Below are positions 1-4,616 of a stretch of 9,875 nucleotides of DNA, in pieces (positions within the stretch are counted from its first letter, which is position 1; the number at the start of each line of letters is the position of its first letter). The DNA is from a bacterium. Its GTDB lineage: Bacteria > Planctomycetota > J058 > JAJDCP01. Below the pieces are notes generated by a model that worked only from the letters and a program-made list of their open reading frames with translations, was not told where the DNA came from and made no database searches. Position numbers and translations under genes: made by a program. The stretch is from positions 1 to 9,875 of the forward strand of contig JAUIEM010000379.1 in NCBI GenBank assembly GCA_030428695.1, given 5' to 3'.

Positions 1-243
1 GGTCGCTACGACACCGACCTGCTGAAGACGGACCTGAAGAACGCGGACAAGAACAGCGACGACCAGGTCGAGTTCTTCGTCATCGCCAACGAGAAGAAGG
101 AGCTCTGGTATCCGACCGGCGTGTACTCCCGGTGGGACAACTTCGACCAGGGCAACCGCCTGACCAAGCAGTGGGCCTCGGCGGAGTGGTTGATCTCGGT
201 CGAGGCGGACGGGAAGGTCAAGCTCGCGACCCAGAACAAGTAG
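1..243 (+). CDS. 3' end of an unidentified protein gene (partial)
   Basis: Frame 1 is open from the window edge to a TAG at 241-243, giving the last 80 residues of a protein whose start lies outside. The tail is polar and rich in Asp, Lys and Trp: it has a charged stretch (LLKTDLKNADKNSDDQ), a beta-like segment (VEFFVIA), and two aromatic patches (ELWYPTGVYSRWDNF and KQWASAEWLISV), ending KLATQNK. I do not recognise the family. No membrane segment is visible. The stop codon is overlapped by the ribosome binding site (AGGAGG) of the next gene 10 bases on, so the two are almost certainly co-transcribed and probably translationally coupled. Coding status is supported by strong G/C bias at third codon positions and by this tight junction. 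Function is unknown. Confidence 0.8.
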   Translation, partial: GRYDTDLLKTDLKNADKNSDDQVEFFVIANEKKELWYPTGVYSRWDNFDQGNRLTKQWASAEWLISVEADGKVKLATQNK

Positions 244-253
244 GAGGCAGAGG

Positions 254-517
254 ATGCCGCGCGCGGGGAAGAAGGGGATCGGGATGTGCCTGCGGAGCAA
301 GCTCCATCCCGAGGCCGACGGCCAGACCGCGAGCGTCGAGGTGTTCGACGCCGAGGGCGACCGGTCGCTGGCGAAGCTCGAGGGGACGGTCACCGGCGCG
401 GTCGTGATGGTCGACTGGGTCGTGCCCGAGGGTGCGGACGTGCCCGCGAAGATCTACTTCATCGCCCGCTGCGGCAAACACGAGCGGCGCTCGCAGGTGA
501 TCGCGATCGACGGCTGA
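254..517 (+). CDS. Small hypothetical protein, possible Ig-like beta-sandwich domain (87 aa)
   Basis: The ATG at 254 is preceded by AGGAGG at 242-247 with a 6-base spacer, which fixes the start; the SD overlaps the stop of the upstream gene. The 87-residue product has no signal peptide or membrane helix. After a basic start (MPRAGKKG) the sequence alternates in beta-strand style: TASVEVFD, LAKLEGTV, AVVMVDWVV, AKIYFIARC, SQVIAID. From memory, this order (a 'DGQTASVEVFD' strand, an 'LEGTVTG' turn, a hydrophobic W strand, then a 'YFIARCGKHERRSQ' strand) resembles short Ig-like domains at the ends of some VgrG, LysM and other secretion-associated proteins of deltaproteobacteria. That is a resemblance only. 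If right, the pair could belong to a type VI or phage-tail-like locus lying to the left. A contractile-system role is not shown by anything in this window. Confidence 0.75.
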   Translation: MPRAGKKGIGMCLRSKLHPEADGQTASVEVFDAEGDRSLAKLEGTVTGAVVMVDWVVPEGADVPAKIYFIARCGKHERRSQVIAIDG

Positions 518-555
518 GCGCGGCCACGGCTCGCGGCAGGCCGCCGCGGCACCGA

Positions 556-585
556 TTGGCATTCCGCTTCCGGGAGCGCTACACT
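556..585 (+). promoter_or_regulatory. Sigma-70-type promoter for the 609-1097 gene
   Basis: TTGGCA (556-561) and TACACT (580-585) are separated by 18 bases, a good match to the -35 and -10 consensus. The expected start near 591-593 would leave a leader of under 20 bases that includes the ribosome binding site GAGGAG (595-600). The GCTACACT wording of the -10 region recurs upstream of the beta-propeller gene in this window. Confidence 0.6.
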
Positions 586-608
586 GGCGTCTCCGAGGAG
601 CGGAAACG

Positions 609-1097
609 ATGAAGCTGAGCGACGACGCGAAGCACCTGCTGGCATGCCTGGCCTACGAGGTCCGCTACCTGCGCAAGCTGGTCGAGCGCGACCGGGGCGA
701 GGCGCCGCTGCCGCGCTACATCGAGCACGACCTCGACGGCATCCTCGAGTGGCTCGGCTACCCCGCGCACGGGGCCGCCCTCGAGCCGGTGGGCCCGGGC
801 TGGGATCCGCCGGAGCTCGAGGATGAAGAGGAAGAGACGCCGGCCTGGACGGTGCAGTTCGAGCGCAAGTACCTCGGCGAGGCCGAGCCGCGCACGGACA
901 TGCTCGAGAGCTATCCGGTCGTGCGCCACGACCAGCTGATCTCCCACATCCAGCTGAAGTTCCCGATCTCGGTGGTCGAGTGGATCCGCCTGACGCCGCA
1001 GCGTCCCCCCCTCGACAAGGCGGACATCGTCGAGCAGGCCCGGCGTCTGCTCGACCAGCTCGAAGAGTCGGAAGACGCGACCGAGCTGCCGGACTGA
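609..1097 (+). CDS. Acidic hypothetical protein (162 aa)
   Basis: The ATG at 609 follows GAGGAG (595-600) with an 8-base spacer, and a promoter sits just upstream. The product is soluble and acidic, with no signal peptide or membrane segment. Residues 1-50 look helical (LLACLAYEVRYLRKLVERD, then IEHDLDGILEWLG). A proline- and acid-rich linker follows, with a nearly unbroken acidic run at 69-76 (ELEDEEEE). The second half (78-162) has a mixed fold and ends in a helical, acidic tail (IVEQARRLLDQLEESED). I do not recognise the family and see no catalytic motif. The two-module shape with an acidic hinge would suit a small adaptor or interaction protein, but that is only inference. It appears to be monocistronic: no SD-led gene follows on this strand and the neighbour to the right is convergent. 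Confidence 0.8.
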   Translation: MKLSDDAKHLLACLAYEVRYLRKLVERDRGEAPLPRYIEHDLDGILEWLGYPAHGAALEPVGPGWDPPELEDEEEETPAWTVQFERKYLGEAEPRTDMLESYPVVRHDQLISHIQLKFPISVVEWIRLTPQRPPLDKADIVEQARRLLDQLEESEDATELPD

Positions 1098-1151
1098 GGG
1101 CTGAGCCTACGTGTGCGCTAGACGCCCGGGCCAGGGGGAAGAGGGGAACTC

Positions 1152-1184
1152 AACGCAGAGGCGCAGAGGAGCGGAGGCGCAGAG
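1152..1184 (+). repeat. Short tandem GCGCAGAG-type repeat
   Basis: Units AACGCAGAG (1152-1160), GCGCAGAGG (1161-1169), AGCGGAGG (1170-1177) and GCGCAGAG (1177-1184) follow one another. The 9-mer GGCGCAGAG occurs exactly at 1160-1168 and 1176-1184, a 16-base period. From memory, arrays of (A/G)CGCAGAG or ACGCAAAG-like units are dispersed in intergenic DNA of many bacteria. It lies between the convergent ends of the 609-1097 gene and the broken XRE gene. No coding role is visible. Confidence 0.55.
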
Positions 1185-1303
1185 CGGGCCTCGCCGACGG
1201 GGGGGGCTAGCCCAAACCCACAACTCGGACATTCCGGTCGGGGAACCGTGCGAAGATCTCGAGCTCTCCACCCAAAGCCGAGATCAGACGTGATAGGGTG
1301 CTA

Positions 1304-1469
1304 CTGACCTCAGCGTAAGTTCTGTCCAGGCTCGGCGGGCGGGGGTAAACCCCGCCCCTACATGGTTTTCGAGCAGTCGTGGGACAAACATGTAGGGGAG
1401 GGGTTTACCCCCTCCCGTCGTCCTCCGGGAACTGACTTCCTCGCGGGACAGAACTTACGCTGAGGGCAG
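1304..1469. mobile_element. MITE-like element, copy 1 (166 bp, TA-flanked)
   Basis: Terminal inverted repeats of 24 bp (1304-1327 and 1446-1469) match at 23 of 24 positions; the inner 20 are perfect (CCTCAGCGTAAGTTCTGTCC at 1308-1327). TA dinucleotides flank both ends (1302-1303 and 1470-1471). Excising the element plus one TA restores the interrupted XRE gene in frame, so both the boundaries and the TA duplication are supported by the host reading frame. There is a second internal inverted repeat, 1336-1364 against 1389-1417 (27 of 29), around a 24-base loop, so nearly the whole element could fold into one long hairpin. No gene fits inside. A TA duplication is typical of the IS630 and Tc1/mariner group, so a non-autonomous derivative (MITE) of such an element is the best inference; no transposase is present in the window. 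Confidence 0.85.
1337..1416. other. Paired GC-rich mini-hairpins inside copy 1
   Basis: Each arm of the internal palindrome is itself a hairpin. The left arm is GGGCGGGG (1337-1344), loop GTAAA, CCCCGCCC (1350-1357). The right arm is GGGAGGGG (1396-1403), loop TTTAC, CCCCTCCC (1409-1416). The one base that differs between arms (C against A) is compensated by its partner (G against T), so each small stem stays fully paired. The stems are strong enough to slow or stop RNA polymerase, but no T-run follows on either strand, so a classical intrinsic terminator is not claimed. Confidence 0.7.
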
Positions 1470-1914
1470 TAACGTGCATGTCGTCACGTCGCTCGAGCTT
1501 GGAAATCGACGCTTGTGAAACACCAAGTAGCTGAGCAAGACTGTCTTGCGAGATCGCCTGCTCCTCGCGAATCTGTCGCAAGACGCGATCACGTGCCGGC
1601 ATAGTTGACTCTTTAGACTTAAGCAACTCTACCGTTCGGCCTACGGCACTTGACAGTGTTTTGTGAATCTCATCGGGTCGTTCACCGTAGCCTGCTTCCT
1701 GTGAGCACGAAATCCCAAATCCACGACGTGCCCTCCAGTCGACAATCACATGCCTGGATCCATGGGTGACGTCCAACCACCATGTACCGTTGGAGTCTCT
1801 CGGCTCGTCCACTTCTATCTTCGCTTTCGGCACGACTTTTTGTACGCCCCGAACAAACCGATCGACGGTCTTCATGGGAACTCGACTCCACGCCCATCAC
1901 GGCCGCGCTTCTCG

Positions 1915-1934
1915 ACTGACCTCAGCGTCCGTTC
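1915..1934. mobile_element. Relic of an element terminal repeat
   Basis: This 20-base stretch matches the outer end of copy 1 (1303-1322) at 18 of 20 positions, with the first 14 (ACTGACCTCAGCGT) identical. It is in the same orientation as the left ends of copies 1 and 2 and lies 40 bases before the start of the XRE gene. No matching right end follows within 30 bases. It is either the outer end of a rearranged copy 2 or the leftover of a separate insertion. Confidence 0.5.
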
Positions 1935-1964
1935 GATTGGCTTCTAGCCTCCTTCCGGTCGCTT

Positions 1965-2113
1965 AGCGTAAGTTCTGTCCCGGTCCGACGGGCGGGGGTA
2001 AACCCCGCGCCTACCTGTAAGAACCTACACACCGAGGTAGGGGAGGGGTTCACCCCCTCCCGTCGTTGGTCGGGAACCGATGCCCCTTCGCATCAGAACT
2101 ATGCGGAGGTCAG
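1965..2113. mobile_element. MITE-like element, copy 2 (degenerate)
   Basis: This is a second member of the same family in the same orientation. The left end AGCGTAAGTTCTGTCC (1965-1980) is identical to the inner 16 bases of the copy 1 terminal repeat, but the outermost bases have diverged. The internal arms are 1989-2017 and 2034-2062, again containing mini-hairpins (GGGCGGGG at 1990-1997, with one mismatch in its stem; GGGAGGGG with CCCCTCCC in the right arm). The shared block ending CCCTCCCGTCGT is also present. The right end, CAGAACT (2094-2100) then ATGCGGAGGTCAG (2101-2113), is a mutated version of the copy 1 end and is followed by CA instead of TA. The right terminal repeat overlaps the last codons of pdxT. 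Confidence 0.75.
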
Positions 2114-2674
2114 CAACCCCCCCTCGACCATCCGCAGGAAGTAGCGATGCACCGTCAGGTCCTCGCTGAGCTCGGGGTGGAAGGTCGCCGCGAGCAGCCG
2201 GCCCTGGCGCACCAGCACCGGGTCGTCGCCCTGGCTGCAGAGCACCTCGCAGTCCGGGCCGGTCGACACGATGCGCGGGGCGCGGATGAAGATCAGCGGG
2301 AGGTCGCCGAGCGCGCTGGGGGCCTTGGCCTCGAAGCTCTCGCGCTGGGTGCCGTAGGCGTTGCGCTGGACCCGGGCGTCGAACAGCCCGAGGGACTCCT
2401 GCTCCGGACCGAAGACCTCGCGCGCGAGCAGGATCACCCCCGCGCAGGTGCCGAACATCGGGGCGGGGAAGGCGCGGAGCGGCTCGAGCATGTTCTCGAG
2501 GCGCAGCAGCTTGAGCATCGTCGAGCTCTCGCCCCCCGGCAGGATCAGCCCGTCGAGGCCGTCGAGGGCGGCGGCGGTCTTGACCAGCGGGATGTCGCCG
2601 CAGCCGGCGCGGGCGAGGGCGGACTGGTGGCGCGCGAAGTCGCCCTGCAGGGCGAGGACGCCGACCCGGCTCAC
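2099..2674 (-). CDS. pdxT: Pyridoxal 5'-phosphate synthase glutaminase subunit PdxT
   Basis: PdxT hydrolyses glutamine and passes the ammonia to PdxS in the DXP-independent route to pyridoxal 5'-phosphate. The 191-residue product is of normal length for the family and has all class I glutamine amidotransferase landmarks: the N-terminal [10 protein letters not shown] strand, the oxyanion region LPGGESSTM (45-53), the nucleophile C77 in [10 protein letters not shown], and the catalytic pair H166 and E168 in FHPEL. The start is a GTG at 2674 that overlaps the pdxS stop (GTGA, 4-base overlap); it is chosen because it places VGVLALQGD at residue 4 as usual in the family, and it implies translational coupling with pdxS. 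The protein is cytosolic and acts in a PdxS-PdxT complex. The last four residues (LTSA) and the TAG stop fall within the right terminal repeat of element copy 2, so the tail seems to have been rewritten by the insertion. The catalytic core is intact, so the gene should be functional. Confidence 0.96.
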   Translation of the reverse strand: MSRVGVLALQGDFARHQSALARAGCGDIPLVKTAAALDGLDGLILPGGESSTMLKLLRLENMLEPLRAFPAPMFGTCAGVILLAREVFGPEQESLGLFDARVQRNAYGTQRESFEAKAPSALGDLPLIFIRAPRIVSTGPDCEVLCSQGDDPVLVRQGRLLAATFHPELSEDLTVHRYFLRMVEGGLLTSA

Positions 2675-3552
2675 CAGCCGCGGTCCTGCAGGCGCTGGGA
2701 CTTCTCGAGCTCGGCGGTGTCGAGCCCGCGCATCGCCTCGCCGAGGCCGCGGGAGATCTCGGCCAGGCGCGCGGCGTCCTCGAAGTGGGTCACCGCCTGG
2801 ACGACGGCCCGGGCGCGCTTGGCGGGGTCTTCGGACAGGAAGATGCCCGAGCCGACGAACACGGTCTCGGCGCCGAGGCGCATGCACAGGGCCGCGTCGG
2901 CGGGGGTCGCGACGCCGCCGGCGGCGAAGTTCGGCACCGGCAGGCTGCCCTGCTTGGCGACGTAGCGCACCAGGGCGTAGGGGGCGCCGAGCTCCTTGGC
3001 GGCGGTCATCAGCTGCTCGTCGCCCATCAGCTGCAGCGCGCGCATCTCGCTGTGCAGGCGGCGCAGATGGCGGACGGCCTCGACGATGTTGCCCGAGCCG
3101 GCCTCGCCCTTGGTGCGGATCAGCGCGGCGCCTTCGCCGATGCGGCGCAGGGCCTCGCCGAGGTTGACCGCGCCGCAGACGAACGGGATCTTGAAGCGGT
3201 GCTTGTCGATGTGATACGCCTCGTCGGCCGGGGTCAGGACCTCGCTCTCGTCGATGTAGTCGACGCCGAGGGCCTGCAGGATCTCCGCCTCGACGAAGTG
3301 GCCGATGCGCACCTTCGCCATCACCGGGATGTCGACGGCCTCCATGATGCTCGTGATCATGGCCGGATCGGACATCCGCGCGACGCCGCCTTCCTTGCGG
3401 ATCTGCGCGGGGACGCGCTCGAGGGCCATCACGGCGGCGGCGCCGGCGTCCTCGGCGATCCTGGCCTGCTCGACGTTGGTGACGTCCATGATGACGCCGC
3501 CCTTGAGGTTCTCGGCCAGTCCCGTCTTCAGTCGGAGGGTGCCGGTATCCAT
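2671..3552 (-). CDS. pdxS: Pyridoxal 5'-phosphate synthase lyase subunit PdxS
   Basis: PdxS condenses ribose 5-phosphate, glyceraldehyde 3-phosphate and ammonia (from PdxT) into pyridoxal 5'-phosphate. The 293-residue product is full length and highly conserved: it starts [21 protein letters not shown], with D23 in the MDVTN motif, the two active lysines K80 ([10 protein letters not shown]) and K148 ([11 protein letters not shown]), and the phosphate-binding segment [13 protein letters not shown] and [10 protein letters not shown]. It folds as a TIM barrel and the family assembles as a dodecamer in the cytosol. The ATG at 3552 has AAAGGAG in its leader (complement of 3559-3565) and a promoter at 3589-3616. 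pdxT follows with a 4-base overlap, so the pair forms one operon. No riboswitch-like leader is visible, since the leader is only about 30 bases. Nothing is unusual in the protein. Confidence 0.97.
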   Translation of the reverse strand: MDTGTLRLKTGLAENLKGGVIMDVTNVEQARIAEDAGAAAVMALERVPAQIRKEGGVARMSDPAMITSIMEAVDIPVMAKVRIGHFVEAEILQALGVDYIDESEVLTPADEAYHIDKHRFKIPFVCGAVNLGEALRRIGEGAALIRTKGEAGSGNIVEAVRHLRRLHSEMRALQLMGDEQLMTAAKELGAPYALVRYVAKQGSLPVPNFAAGGVATPADAALCMRLGAETVFVGSGIFLSEDPAKRARAVVQAVTHFEDAARLAEISRGLGEAMRGLDTAELEKSQRLQDRGW

Positions 3553-3588
3553 GGTGTGCTCCTTTCTGCTGAGCGTATGCCCCGGGCC

Positions 3589-3616
3589 ATACTAATGCGC
3601 CGGCCCACGGGAGCAA
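3589..3616 (-). promoter_or_regulatory. Promoter of the pdxST operon
   Basis: On the minus strand, TTGCTC (complement of 3611-3616) and TAGTAT (complement of 3589-3594) are 16 bases apart, an acceptable sigma-70-type pair. Transcription would begin near 3582, giving a short leader with the pdxS ribosome binding site. It lies in the 90-base gap after the upstream gene, so pdxST need not depend on read-through. Confidence 0.5.
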
Positions 3617-3642
3617 GAGATAAGGCGGGGCCAGGGAACGAC

Positions 3643-4575
3643 TCAGGCGCCGAGGGCCTCGGCGAGCAGGGCGAAGCTGGCCAGGCTCGCCCCGCTGACC
3701 GCGGCCGGCGGCACGCGCACGCTGCGCTCGGTTCCGATCAGGCGGATGGCGCGCGGGGCAGGGCGCCAGGTGTCCGCGAAACGCAGCTCCGGGGCGTGCA
3801 GCAGGGCGAGCAGCGCGGCGCGGGGCAGGCTGTCCTCGCGCACCTTCGACCCGCGGGTGCGGCGCCAGCGCACCGCTTCGGCGTCGACCTCGAGCGACCA
3901 GCGCGCCGGCGCGACGCCGCGGGCGTCGGCCCACAGGTCGGCGGCCTGCTCCCGCCACTTCCGCCCGAACAGGTGGGCCGGCCCGCCGATCAGGTGGATC
4001 AGCCAGTGCACGGCGGCGAAGAAGGCCGAGCGCCGCGGCTCCTGGTTCTCCAGACGCCAGCTCTCCTCTTCCTCCACCAGCCGCAGACCGGCCTTGTCCA
4101 GCCGGGCCCGCGCCTTCTCGAGCTTCTGCGGCGCCCGGGACAAGAGGAGCGGCGCGCCCCCGCGGAAGCTCCCCGCGGGCAGACCGAGCACGTGGTTGTC
4201 GAGCCGGGCGCCGACCGGCAGTGCGCTGAGCAGGCTGCCGAGCATGCGCTCCCAGGCGGGCTCGGCGGGCGCGTCGAGGACACACTGCGCGAGGGGCGCG
4301 CCGGAGGCGTCCGCGCAGGCCAGGCGGACGAGCGGCCGGGCGTGGGAGAGGCGGCGGCGGATCACGCCGAACACGTTGTGGGCGTCCTCGGCTTCGTCGC
4401 CCTGGGGGTCCTCGGAGTAGTGCGAGAGGAGCTCGGGCAGGTAGAAGACGCACAGGCAGCACAGGAAGAAGAGCTCGACGAAGCCGAACAGGCGCAGCCG
4501 CGTCGCCCGCTCGTAGCGGATCTCGACGTGGGCGGCGCGGGCGACCGCGGTCAGGAAGTCGGGGAAGCTCTGCAT
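3643..4575 (-). CDS. Hypothetical protein with one N-terminal membrane segment (310 aa)
   Basis: The first 28 residues are mildly amphipathic (MQSFPDFLTAVARAAHVEIR), followed by a clear transmembrane helix at about 29-50 (LFGFVELFFLCCLCVFYLPELL). An acidic stretch (EDPQGDEAEDAHN, 55-67) and a long soluble part follow, with a helical charged region at 150-175 (KLEKARARLDKAGLRLVEEEE) and a second semi-hydrophobic patch at 184-204 (AFFAAVHWLIHLIGGPAHLFG). The ATG at 4575 is chosen because the frame above it runs through the end of the neighbouring gene; no good SD precedes it, although a TACGAT box lies nine bases before the ATG, so a near-leaderless start is possible. The gap to the beta-propeller gene is 41 bases, which suggests one operon. 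I do not recognise the family; the Cys-rich helix (FLCCLC) may be palmitoyl-like or redox-related, but that is a guess. It is probably membrane-bound with a large cytosolic domain. Confidence 0.8.
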   Translation of the reverse strand: MQSFPDFLTAVARAAHVEIRYERATRLRLFGFVELFFLCCLCVFYLPELLSHYSEDPQGDEAEDAHNVFGVIRRRLSHARPLVRLACADASGAPLAQCVLDAPAEPAWERMLGSLLSALPVGARLDNHVLGLPAGSFRGGAPLLLSRAPQKLEKARARLDKAGLRLVEEEESWRLENQEPRRSAFFAAVHWLIHLIGGPAHLFGRKWREQAADLWADARGVAPARWSLEVDAEAVRWRRTRGSKVREDSLPRAALLALLHAPELRFADTWRPAPRAIRLIGTERSVRVPPAAVSGASLASFALLAEALGA

Positions 4576-4616
4576 GGCGCAGGGATCGTACCGCGGGTCG
4601 GGCGCGAAGGAAAGCC

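Larger units (their letters stand above)
1207..1875 (-). pseudogene. XRE-family HTH regulator gene split by a palindromic element
   Basis: The 5' part runs from ATG at 1875. Residues 1-95 form an alpha/beta N-terminal domain (TWWLDV, RHVIVDWRARRGFGISCS, GYGERPDEI); residues 96-135 are an XRE-type helix-turn-helix (SQDSLAQLLGVSQASISKLER at about 109-129). At V135 the frame enters the inserted element and gains 21 foreign residues before a TAA at 1405-1407. The missing end lies beyond the element: minus strand 1302 to 1207 encodes STLSRLISALGGELEIFARF and then PDRNVRVVGLG plus a TAG. Removing 1304-1469 and one TA joins the parts in frame as MHV-STLSRL, matching the usual 'DM.VSTL..I.A.GGELE..ARFPD' ending of this HTH family and giving 166 residues. 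The known role would be DNA-binding autoregulation, often as an antitoxin; no partner toxin is visible next to it. The truncated product keeps the HTH but loses the C-terminal segment, so residual binding is possible. The SD is weak (GGAG 11 bases upstream). Confidence 0.85.

Noticed and set aside
520..544. GCGGCC...GGCCGC hairpin after the 87-residue gene, considered as a terminator
   Set aside because: The stem is only 6 bp around a 13-base loop and no T-run follows; such hairpins are frequent by chance at this GC content.
1111..1293. 60-codon plus-strand open frame between the 162-residue gene and copy 1
   Set aside because: It covers the tandem repeat and the antisense of the XRE gene's C-terminal part, has no SD, and its product is low-complexity.
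1304..2113. The XRE gene plus flanking elements considered as one composite transposon
   Set aside because: Copy 1 sits inside the XRE gene with its own TA duplication, and copy 2 is a separate decayed insertion over pdxT. The elements lie in the same orientation but do not bound a moved segment with a common duplication.
1304..2113. The direct repeats considered as a CRISPR array
   Set aside because: Only two full copies, about 150-166 bp long and palindromic, separated by a gene; there are no regular spacers and no cas genes.
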